Shown here one piece after another: positions 57,078-64,000 of a stretch of DNA of 64,000 nucleotides. This DNA is from Streptomyces fumigatiscleroticus (GTDB lineage: Bacteria; Actinomycetota; Actinomycetes; Streptomycetales; Streptomycetaceae), in the NCBI RefSeq assembly GCF_014647975.1, contig NZ_BMQF01000010.1:1-64000 (forward strand), given 5' to 3'. Each line of letters starts with the position of its first letter. The first letter of the stretch is position 1. The translations under genes were made by a program, and so were the position numbers. The notes under the pieces were generated by a model that saw only the letters and a program-made list of their open reading frames with translations, was not told the DNA's origin and made no database searches.

Positions 57078-57455
57078 TCAGCCGGCGGAATAGGCGGTGT
57101 ACTCGTCGGCGGAGAGCAGCTCGGCGGGCTCCTCCGCGACGCGTACCTTGAACAGCCAGCCGCCCTCGAACGGGGCGGAGTTCACCAGCGACGGGTCGTT
57201 GACCACGTCCTCGTTGACCTCCGTGACCTCACCCGTGACCGGGGAGTACAGGTCGCTGACCGACTTGGTCGACTCCAGCTCGCCGCAGGTCTCGCCCGCG
57301 GTCACGGTGGCGCCGGTCTCCGGGAGCTGCACGAAGACGACGTCACCGAGCGCGTTGGCGGCGTGCTCGGTGATACCGACCGTCGCCACGCCGTCCTCGG
57401 CGGCCGACAGCCACTCGTGCTCCTTGCTGTAGCGCAGCTGCTGGGGGTTGCTCAT
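57078..57455 (-). CDS. gcvH: glycine cleavage system H protein
   Basis: 125 residues. It is the lipoyl carrier that shuttles the aminomethyl group between the P, T and L proteins. The lipoylated lysine lies in [20 protein letters not shown], in the standard position. [17 protein letters not shown] is the family opening. It lies 139 bases after gcvT and 14 before glyA on the same strand. The gcvP gene is not in this window and must lie elsewhere. Whether a second promoter lies in the 139-base gap cannot be told. Confidence 0.97.
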   Translation of the reverse strand: MSNPQQLRYSKEHEWLSAAEDGVATVGITEHAANALGDVVFVQLPETGATVTAGETCGELESTKSVSDLYSPVTGEVTEVNEDVVNDPSLVNSAPFEGGWLFKVRVAEEPAELLSADEYTAYSAG

Positions 57456-57594
57456 GGCCTGAATTCTCCTGTACGCGGGATGGTGCTGATGACTGAGGGA
57501 CTGCTGAAACCGCTGGTGAGCGGTGGAAATGTGCGCGGTCTCACGCGGTGGCGGAGACCCGTGACCGCGGGTGCCGGTTGCGGAGCGCTACCTC

Positions 57595-58722
57595 TTACTT
57601 ACGCCGCTTGTAGAACGGCAGCGCCACGACCTCGTACGGCTCATGGGTGCCCCGGATGTCCACGGCCACCCCGGGCGTGCCCGCAGCCGCGTGCGCCGCG
57701 TCGACGTACGCCATGGCGATCGGCTTCCCCAGCGTGGGGGAGGGGGCCCCGGAGGTGACCTCGCCGATCACCTGGCCGCCGGCCACGACCGGGTACCCGG
57801 CGCGCGGGACGCGGCGGCCCTCGGCGACCAGGCCGACCAGCACGCGCGGCGGGTTCTGCTCGGCCCGCGCGGCGGCCTCGGCCAGCGCCTCGCGCCCCAC
57901 GAAGTCGCCCTCCTTGCCGAACCTCACCACCCGGCCGAGCCCGGCGTCGAACGGCGTCAGCGAGGTCGACAGCTCGTGCCCGTACAGCGGCATGCCCGCC
58001 TCCAGGCGGAGGGTGTCCCGGCAGGACAGGCCGCACGGGACCAGGCCCGCGTCCCGGCCCGCCTCGGTCAGCGCCCGCCACAGCGGTTCGGCGTCGTCCG
58101 GGGCGACGAACAGCTCGAAGCCGTCCTCGCCGGTGTAACCGGTGCGTGCGATCAGGGCGGAGACACCGGCGACGGTGCCGGGCAGGCCCGCGTAGTACTT
58201 CAGGCCGTCCAGGTCGGCGTCGGTCAGGCTCTTCAGAATGCCGGGGGACTCCGGGCCCTGGACGGCGAGCAGCGCGTAGGCCTCGCGGTCGTCGCGCACC
58301 TCGGCGTCGAAGCCCGCGGCGCGCTCGGTCAGCGCGTCCAGCACCACCTGGGCGTTGGCGGCGTTGGCGACCACCATGTACGTGGTCTCGGCGAGCCGGT
58401 AGACGATCAGGTCGTCGAGGATGCCGCCGTCGGCCCGGCAGATCATGGTGTAGCGGGCCCGGCCGACGCCGACGCCGCCCAGGTCGCCGACGAGCGCGAA
58501 GTCCAGCAGTGCGGCGGCCTGCGGGCCGGTGACGGTGATCTCGCCCATGTGCGAGAGGTCGAAGAGGCCGGCCCGGGTGCGCACGGCCCGGTGCTCGTCG
58601 CGCTCGGAGCCGTAGCGCAGGGGCATGTCCCAGCCGGCGAAGTCGGTCATCGTCGCGCCGAGCGCGCGGTGCACGGCGTCCAGCGCGGTACGGCGCGGCT
58701 CGGCGGATTCGGTACTGCTCAT
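57595..58722 (-). CDS. gcvT: glycine cleavage system aminomethyltransferase (T protein)
   Basis: 375 residues. It transfers the methylene group from the H-protein-bound intermediate to tetrahydrofolate, releasing ammonia. LFDLSHMGEITVTGPQA and GLSCRDTLRLEAGMPLYGHE are family motifs, the latter lining the folate site. It ends YEVVALPFYKRRK. The ATG at 58722 (MSSTESAEPRRTALDAVHRAL) is chosen because it matches homologs; the frame extends upstream only by chance. It is the first gene after the glycine riboswitch, so it is induced when glycine is plentiful. The operon continues to gcvH, glyA and probably sdaA. Confidence 0.96.
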   Translation of the reverse strand: MSSTESAEPRRTALDAVHRALGATMTDFAGWDMPLRYGSERDEHRAVRTRAGLFDLSHMGEITVTGPQAAALLDFALVGDLGGVGVGRARYTMICRADGGILDDLIVYRLAETTYMVVANAANAQVVLDALTERAAGFDAEVRDDREAYALLAVQGPESPGILKSLTDADLDGLKYYAGLPGTVAGVSALIARTGYTGEDGFELFVAPDDAEPLWRALTEAGRDAGLVPCGLSCRDTLRLEAGMPLYGHELSTSLTPFDAGLGRVVRFGKEGDFVGREALAEAAARAEQNPPRVLVGLVAEGRRVPRAGYPVVAGGQVIGEVTSGAPSPTLGKPIAMAYVDAAHAAAGTPGVAVDIRGTHEPYEVVALPFYKRRK

Positions 58723-58760
58723 CGGTCGGTCTCCCAGGGCACGGGGGCGAGGAACGGTCC

Positions 58761-58980
58761 TCCCCATCTGTCATCGGAACCTGAGAGGTTCGCCGCGACC
58801 CTCCGCGCGCGGACGGTCACGGCTTGCACCTTGGGTGGGACCGCCGGACGGCGGCCCGCTTTTCAGATGTGCCTCGCCCGCGCGGTGACGGGGCCTGAGA
58901 GATTCAAGGGAGGGACTTGCTCCTTCGGCGCCCGGGCAGACGTACGGCGGGTGCGTACGTGTCCGGGACTCTCCCGCGCG
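58761..58980 (-). ncRNA. tandem glycine riboswitch upstream of gcvT
   Basis: On the minus strand the first aptamer has CGGGAGAGTC, GCCGAAGGAGCAAG and TTGAATCTCTCAGG. The second has AAGGTGCAAG, GCGAACCTCTCAGG and GACAGATGGG. The order and spacing match the two-aptamer glycine riboswitch that turns on glycine-cleavage genes. It ends about 38 bases before the gcvT start, so control may be on translation or on a terminator that cannot be separated here. Confidence 0.9.
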
Positions 58981-59142
58981 GATTCAAGCGGCCGGTATGC
59001 AGTTGGCGCGGACACAGTAGCACCGCACTTGTGACCGGCTTGTGGCAGTAAGCGAACGGAATTGCGAGGCGCCCGGCATTACCTTCTCTTTACACTCGGC
59101 GGGGATGGGATCCGTACCCGGCCCCAGGGGAGGACGATCACG

Positions 59143-59835
59143 GTGAACAGGACCACGGCGTACGCCACGACCTCGGGCATCGCGCTGCCCAAGCAGCCCG
59201 CCCTCCAGGCCCGGGAGGCGTACGGCTCATGGCCGGCGCCCGTCGTCCGCGACCTGCGCGACCGGGCCGGCCGGGGCCCGCACGCCCTGCTGTTCGGCCC
59301 CCGCGACCTGGTCGTGATCACCGGCCTGCCCGGCAGCGGCAAGTCCACGCTGATGCGGCGCGCCGTGCGCGGCCTCCGGGTCGACTCCCAGGACACCCGC
59401 GACCGCTTCGAGAGCCGTATGCCGCGCTTCCTGCCCTACGCGGTCTACCGCCCCCTGGTCCGCCTCGCCCACTACGCCGGGCTGCGCCGCGCCCTGCGCT
59501 CCGGCGAGGGCGTCGTGGTGCACGACTGCGGCACCCAGTCCTGGGTGCGCGGCTGGCTGGCCCGCGAGGCCCGCCGCCGGGGCGGCGCCCTGCACCTGCT
59601 GCTGCTCGACGTCGCCCCCGGCGAGGCCCTGGCCGGCCAGCGCGAACGCGGGCGCGGCGTCTCCCGCTACGCCTTCCTGCGCCACCGCGCGGCCACCGCC
59701 CGCCTGGTGCGCGCCGCGGAGCGGGGCACCGTGCCCGCCGGCTGCTCCTCGGCGGTCCTGCTCGACCGGAGCGCCGCCGACGCCCTGCGCCGGATCGGCT
59801 TCACTGGCCGTGAGCGGCACGCCCGCAAGGGTTAG
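59143..59835 (+). CDS. P-loop kinase-like AAA-family ATPase
   Basis: 230 residues. A Walker A motif VVITGLPGSGKSTLMRRA lies near residue 65, and VVVHDCGTQSWVRGWL follows. The C-terminal part has LLLLDVAPGEALAGQRERGRG and RYAFLRHRAATARLV. The fold matches small zeta/chloramphenicol-phosphotransferase-like kinases, a group common in Streptomyces, with no firm substrate. The GTG at 59143 lies about nine bases after GGGGAGG; the open frame reaches 59062 without support. It is divergent from gcvT across the riboswitch region, which contains its promoter. Cytosolic. Confidence 0.75.
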   Translation: MNRTTAYATTSGIALPKQPALQAREAYGSWPAPVVRDLRDRAGRGPHALLFGPRDLVVITGLPGSGKSTLMRRAVRGLRVDSQDTRDRFESRMPRFLPYAVYRPLVRLAHYAGLRRALRSGEGVVVHDCGTQSWVRGWLAREARRRGGALHLLLLDVAPGEALAGQRERGRGVSRYAFLRHRAATARLVRAAERGTVPAGCSSAVLLDRSAADALRRIGFTGRERHARKG

Positions 59836-59886
59836 CCTTTTCGGTCCCAGCAGTGCAGTGGTTCCAGGCAGGCGGTAGGTAGGCAG

Positions 59887-60678
59887 ATGGACTTCCCGGC
59901 GGGCTTCTCCGCGGACTTCCCGGCGCAGGCACACCCCCATCCGCACGGCGGATGGCCCGGCAACGAACTGGAGGAGGTGCTCTCCGCCTCCCTCGGCGTG
60001 CCGGGCGCCGGCGGCCGGATCGTGGAGGTGCTCGGCCGCAGCTTCGTCTGGGTGCCGCTGCCCAACGGCGGCGGCCCGCACAGCGGCCCCCTGGACCTGC
60101 CCACACTGGAGATCGCCGGCCAGGCCTATGTGCCGGTCTTCAGCTCCGAGGAGCAGTTCCGCCAGGTCACCGGCGCCCATATGTCGTACACCATCGCCCC
60201 CGCGGTGGAGTTCGCCCGCGGTCTGCCGCCGCAGGTCGGCATCGCCGTCAACCCGGACGGCGTGGTCGGCGTCCCGCTGCCGCCCGCCGCGGTGGCCGAG
60301 CTGTGCCGGGCGGGCCGCTCCCCGCTGGACGGGCCCGCGAGCGGCGGCCGGGTCCGGCTGTACGAGCCCGACTGGCAGGACGACCCGGTGGACTTCCTGG
60401 CCGCGGCCTCGGCCGAGTTCGCGGAGACCGGCATCGTGCTGACCGCCCGGCGCTGCCTGGCGGAGATAGAGACCGCCGACCCGGTGATGTTCGTCGGCGT
60501 GGAGCTGTCCCGGTGGGAGGGGGAGGCCGGCACCGCGCCGCTGGACGCGCTGGGCCGGGCGCTGGGCCGGTGCGCGGTCAAGTGGCCGGTGAACCTGGTG
60601 CTGTTCGACGTCGCCCAGGACCCGGTGTGCGACTGGATGCGCGAGCGGGTGCGGCCGTTCTACCAGCGGGACCTGTAG
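59887..60678 (+). CDS. SseB-family protein, copy 1
   Basis: 263 residues. The pattern (NELEEVLSASLGVPGAGGRI, FVWVPLPNGG, YVPVFSSEEQFRQVTG) is the SseB N-terminal domain, and a C-terminal domain follows (VELSRWEGEAGTAPLDALGR, WMRERVRPFYQRDL). In Escherichia coli extra SseB raises sensitivity to serine; its biochemical action is unclear. The position 4.2 kb from sdaA and glyA is worth noting but may be chance. It begins 51 bases after the kinase-like gene on the same strand. It is cytosolic. Start ATG is preceded by GGTAGGTAGG. Confidence 0.82.
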   Translation: MDFPAGFSADFPAQAHPHPHGGWPGNELEEVLSASLGVPGAGGRIVEVLGRSFVWVPLPNGGGPHSGPLDLPTLEIAGQAYVPVFSSEEQFRQVTGAHMSYTIAPAVEFARGLPPQVGIAVNPDGVVGVPLPPAAVAELCRAGRSPLDGPASGGRVRLYEPDWQDDPVDFLAAASAEFAETGIVLTARRCLAEIETADPVMFVGVELSRWEGEAGTAPLDALGRALGRCAVKWPVNLVLFDVAQDPVCDWMRERVRPFYQRDL

Positions 60679-60921
60679 GGACCGCCCTGCGCCGCCCTGT
60701 GGCCGCCCGGCGGCCGTCCGGCACGGTCCGCCCGGTCCGCGTCCCACCATCCGGACGGCTTTCCCGGCACAGCGTCGCGGTCGCTGTCAGGATCGCCGCT
60801 TAAGCTGGTTTCATGACTCGGTCGAGGTGCTGACGCTTTCCGGACACGGTCCGCCGGAAGCGCACCGCCTCGGGAGCAGCGGGGTGGTTGACGTCATGTG
60901 GTCGCGAAGGGGCGGTAGAGG

Positions 60922-61719
60922 GTGAGCGCGTCGGGCACGGCAGCGGCCGGGCAGGTCGAGCACATGCTGCGCCAGGTGACGCCCGGGCGCTACGACGCCT
61001 ACGAGGCGCTCCTGCGCGCACTCGCGTCCCCCGTCTCCGGCCAGGTCTGGATGCTGCTGTGGCACGGCCAGGCCGGCTCCCCGGACGCCCAGTACGGCAA
61101 CATGGAGGTCGACGGGTACGGGTACGCGCCCTGTGTCACCTCCGCCCAGGAGCTGTCGGCCAGCGGCTGGAACCGGTCGTACGAGGTGATCGACGGCGTG
61201 GACGCGGCCCGCGCCCTCTACCCCGACCACTACGGCCTCTGGCTCAACCCGCACGCCCCCGGCGGCGGCGTCGGCATCCCCTGGCTCGATCTGCGCCGCA
61301 TCGCCACCGGCCTGGACCGGCAGCCCGCGGGGCCGCTGCGCCTGTCCGAACCCGGCATCGAGATCCCGCAGTTCTACGCCCTGCTCGCGCAGAACGCCCA
61401 CCGCACCCCGGCGGTCCGCTCGCTGCGCCGCGCCTGGGTGCAGCCCGCGCTGGGCGCCCCGTACCTGGCCATCGGCCTCGACGTCTACGACACCGGTCCG
61501 CAGGCCGTCGACTCGGTGCGCGCGATGATGCAGCAGTCCGTGGGCGCGGTCCCGGACGGGCTGCCGGTGTCGACCGTGGCGATGTCCGACGTCCACGACC
61601 CGGTCGCCATGTGGCTGCGCGCCAACGCCCGCCCGTTCTACGACCGCGAGGCCCACGCGGCACCCGCCCAGGCCCCGGCGGGCGGCTACGGATTCCCGCC
61701 GGCGCACGGCGGCTACTGA
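60922..61719 (+). CDS. SseB-family protein, copy 2
   Basis: 265 residues with the same family layout as its neighbour: MLRQVTPGRYDAYEALLRAL and VWMLLWHGQAGSPDAQYGN at the N-terminus, then the C-terminal SseB domain ending WLRANARPFYDREAH, parallel to the ending of copy 1. The tail is rich in Gly, Pro and Ala. The function is unknown. GTG start with GAGG immediately upstream. It is 243 bases from copy 1 with no gene between, so a separate promoter is possible. The two proteins may form a pair. Confidence 0.82.
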   Translation: MSASGTAAAGQVEHMLRQVTPGRYDAYEALLRALASPVSGQVWMLLWHGQAGSPDAQYGNMEVDGYGYAPCVTSAQELSASGWNRSYEVIDGVDAARALYPDHYGLWLNPHAPGGGVGIPWLDLRRIATGLDRQPAGPLRLSEPGIEIPQFYALLAQNAHRTPAVRSLRRAWVQPALGAPYLAIGLDVYDTGPQAVDSVRAMMQQSVGAVPDGLPVSTVAMSDVHDPVAMWLRANARPFYDREAHAAPAQAPAGGYGFPPAHGGY

Positions 61720-62024
61720 CCGAGGACTGGACACCCGCCACCGGCGGGGAGGATCTTCGCGCGTAGATGGGACCGGAAGGTCTCGCTCCGCACCGTATGT
61801 CCAACTCGCCCATGTCCGGCCCCCGTTACCCACTGTCCGGATAACGGAAATCCTCAAACAGCATCACGGTTATGCATCCTTTCCCCGCCAAGTCTGGCAA
61901 CTGATCGCCAAAGCGTTGAAGACTCCGGCACCAGGGGCGTTCGCCCCTTGTACGACGGACTGATCATGCCGCTACAGCGGCAAGTGCGGGCCGGCCACCG
62001 CCGGTTGAGAGGGGTCCCTGCCAG
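61720..62024. promoter_or_regulatory. 305-base region before the oligopeptide transporter operon
   Basis: The stretch is relatively A/T-rich and holds CCGTTA (61823-61828) mirrored by TAACGG (61842-61847), a 6-bp inverted repeat, and a short hairpin at 61933-61948. The region probably holds the operon promoter, but no clear -35/-10 is found. Confidence 0.45.
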
Positions 62025-63032
62025 ATGACGGCACCATTGCACGAGCCGACCGCGGACGCGGCCCCGAGCCCGGCCGAAGAGGCGGCGGTTGTCGGCGCCG
62101 AGGCGAAGGCCGTACAGGGGCGTTCCCTGGGTCGCATCGCCTGGGAGCGCCTGAAACGGGACAAGCTCGCCCTCGCGGGCGGCATCGTCGTGCTGGTCCT
62201 CGTCCTGATCGCGCTGCTCGCGCCCGTGATCGCCAACCTCGTCGGGCAGGACCCCGAGTCGCACCACGAGGACCTCATCGACCCGCTGTTCGGCACCCCC
62301 ACGGGCTCCCTCGGCGGCATCAGCGGCGACCACCTGCTCGGCGTGGAGCCGGTCAGCGGCCGTGACATCTTCGCCCGCATCGTCTACGGCGCCCGGATCT
62401 CGCTGCTCGTCGGCTTCCTCTCCGCGATCGTCGCCGTGATCCTCGGCACCGTTCTGGGCATCCTCGCCGGCTTCTTCGGCGGCTGGATCGACGCCGTGGT
62501 CAGCCGGGTCATGGACGGTCTGCTGGCCTTCCCGCAGCTGCTCTTCATCATCGCGCTGGTCTCCGTCATGCCGAACGAACTGCTGGGCCTGACCGGTACG
62601 GGCGTGCGCCTGTTCGTGATGATCCTGGTCATCGGCTTCTTCGGCTGGCCCTACATCGGCCGTGTGGTGCGCGGCCAGACGCTCTCGCTGCGCGAGCGGG
62701 AGTACGTCGAGGCGGCACGGTCGCTGGGCGCCGGGCGGTTCTACATCCTGTTCAAGGAACTGCTGCCCAACCTGGTCGCGCCGATCATCGTCTACACGAC
62801 GATGATGATCCCCACCAACATCCTCACCGAGGCGGCACTCAGCTTCCTGGGTGTGGGCGTCAAGCCGCCCACGGCCTCCTGGGGGCAGATGCTCTCGAGC
62901 GCGATCGACTACTACGACTCGGATCCGATGTACATGGTCATCCCGGGCGTGGCGATCTTCATCACCGTGCTTGCCTTCAATCTCTTCGGCGACGGCGTGC
63001 GCGACGCGCTGGACCCGAAGGGCTCCCGCTAA
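62025..63032 (+). CDS. oligopeptide/dipeptide ABC transporter permease (OppC/DppC type)
   Basis: 335 residues. The N-terminal cytoplasmic stretch (SLGRIAWERLKRDKLALAGG) leads to the first helix, then a periplasm-side loop (PVSGRDIFARIVYGARISLL) that is typical of OppC/DppC, and a five-helix permease core. The EAA loop reads EYVEAARSLGAGRFYILFKE. It pairs with another permease (OppB/DppB), which is not in view. A lipoprotein substrate-binding gene follows 70 bases downstream. Peptide or opine import is the likely function; the family does not decide the substrate. Confidence 0.92.
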   Translation: MTAPLHEPTADAAPSPAEEAAVVGAEAKAVQGRSLGRIAWERLKRDKLALAGGIVVLVLVLIALLAPVIANLVGQDPESHHEDLIDPLFGTPTGSLGGISGDHLLGVEPVSGRDIFARIVYGARISLLVGFLSAIVAVILGTVLGILAGFFGGWIDAVVSRVMDGLLAFPQLLFIIALVSVMPNELLGLTGTGVRLFVMILVIGFFGWPYIGRVVRGQTLSLREREYVEAARSLGAGRFYILFKELLPNLVAPIIVYTTMMIPTNILTEAALSFLGVGVKPPTASWGQMLSSAIDYYDSDPMYMVIPGVAIFITVLAFNLFGDGVRDALDPKGSR

Positions 63033-63102
63033 CTGCCGTACCGCACAAGCGTCCCGTGGCACCTGCACGGGGTCTCTCATCTAATCCGGAGGATCCGAGA
63101 TC

Positions 63103-64000
63103 GTGACTACCCAACGCACCTCAGGGCGGCGCAAGCAGGCTGCGGCCGCTGCCGCCGTGGTCGCCGCGCTGCTGACCACGGCGGCGTGCGGCGGCGGCGG
63201 CAAGGACGATGACGGGGGTACGAAGAACGGCGCGGCCGGCTTCGACGCCGCGAACAACAAGGTCGCCCAGGCCTCGCTGGCCAAGAAGGGCGGCGAGCTG
63301 AAGTTCGCCAGCGCGCAGGACGCCGACTCGTGGGACACCACGCGCGGTTACTACGGCTTCATGTGGAACTTCTCGCGCTACTACAGCCGCCAGCTCGTCA
63401 CGAACAAGACGGAGCCGGGCAAGGCCGGTGCCGAGATCACCCCGGACCTCGCCACCGATGTCGCCAAGGTCACCGACGACGGCAAGACCTACACGTACAC
63501 CCTGCGTGACGGCATCACCTGGGAGGACGGCAAGCCGATCACCTCCAAGGACATCAAGTACGGCATCGAGCGCGTCTGGGCGCAGGACGTGCTGTCCGGC
63601 GGTCCGACGTACCTCAAGGACGTGCTCGACCCCAAGGGCGAGTACGAGGGCCCCTACAAGGACAAGTCCGCGGACAAGCTGGGCCTGAAGGCGATCGACA
63701 CGCCGGACGACAAGACCATCATCTTCCACCTGCCGAAGGCCAACTCGGACTTCGAGGAGATGCTGGCGCTCACCTCCGCCTCCCCGGTCCGCCAGGACAA
63801 GGACACCAAGTCCAAGTACGGCCTGCACCCGTTCTCCTCGGGCCCGTACAAGTTCCAGTCGTACAGCCCGAACAAGGACCTCGTCCTGGTCCGCAACACC
63901 GAGTGGAAGGCGTCCTCGGACCCGGTCCGCAAGGCGTACCCGGACAAGATCTCGATCAAGTTCTTCACCAACGCCAACGACCTGGACTCGCGCCTGATCG
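63103..64000 (+). CDS. ABC transporter substrate-binding lipoprotein, N-terminal part (runs off window)
   Basis: The ~299 residues visible start VTTQRTSGRRKQAAAAAAVV and then ALLTTAACGGGG, a lipobox (LTTAAC), so it would be anchored outside the membrane. Then come ADSWDTTRGYYGFMWNFSRY, PDLATDVAKVTDDGKTYTYT and LRDGITWEDGKPITSKDI, the SBP_bac_5 peptide-binding signature. GGAGGATCCGAGATC precedes the GTG at 63103. It is downstream of the OppC/DppC-type permease and is expected to deliver peptides to it. The C-terminal half and the rest of the operon are beyond the window. Confidence 0.92.
   Translation, partial: MTTQRTSGRRKQAAAAAAVVAALLTTAACGGGGKDDDGGTKNGAAGFDAANNKVAQASLAKKGGELKFASAQDADSWDTTRGYYGFMWNFSRYYSRQLVTNKTEPGKAGAEITPDLATDVAKVTDDGKTYTYTLRDGITWEDGKPITSKDIKYGIERVWAQDVLSGGPTYLKDVLDPKGEYEGPYKDKSADKLGLKAIDTPDDKTIIFHLPKANSDFEEMLALTSASPVRQDKDTKSKYGLHPFSSGPYKFQSYSPNKDLVLVRNTEWKASSDPVRKAYPDKISIKFFTNANDLDSRLI

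Overview
The window reads as a chromosome segment of a Streptomyces or close relative. It has very high GC, strong third-position G/C bias, GTG/TTG starts, and gene families and an order that, from memory, resemble the S. coelicolor glgE...sdaA-glyA-gcvH-gcvT region. No database was searched; all names come from motifs and remembered family features.

Layout. 1-18.1 kb is mostly conserved: the start of glgE, a secreted subtilisin, glgP, a DUF1990 gene, a secreted M4 protease, a heterodimeric ABC exporter, a Tat-type sulfatase, glgX and two L,D-transpeptidase lipoproteins. 18.2-28.2 kb holds enoyl-CoA hydratase, an ATPase-fold regulator, GNAT, a frameshifted MerR gene, an EF-hand protein, leuA with an overlapping ABC ATPase, a GntR/FCD regulator, an F420/NADP-type reductase and a GH84 hexosaminidase. 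leuA has a leader peptide with four Leu codons followed by a hairpin, so attenuation is likely. A 20-bp direct repeat covers its promoter.

28.6-37.5 kb is the most unusual block: one tightly packed six-gene operon. It encodes a nucleotidyl-cyclase-like protein, a P-loop NTPase, an SPFH-like/vWA-like fusion, a TerY-like vWA protein, a PP2C phosphatase and a membrane-anchored kinase-like protein. The last three match the TerY-P triad known from stress and phage-defence islands; the first three look like an added sensor/NTPase module. A Crp/Fnr regulator converges on the operon.

39.07-54.34 kb is accessory DNA. The last codons of the intact sdaA gene recur at 42581-42639 (59 bp identical) and, diverged, at 39073-39109, which suggests repeated insertion at the 3' end of sdaA. 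The first segment carries TetR, MFS efflux and FAD monooxygenase genes. The second carries a truncated LamG gene, a 2177-residue Rhs/YD protein with a PD-(D/E)XK-like tip, a decaying set of immunity-type genes and an IS110 remnant. It is bracketed by two 3' fragments of tRNA-Thr(CGT), each with its own terminator. No integrase is visible.

54.3-64 kb is conserved again: sdaA, glyA, gcvH and gcvT behind a tandem glycine riboswitch (glycine/serine degradation), a small P-loop kinase, two SseB-family proteins, and the start of an oligopeptide ABC transporter that runs off the window.
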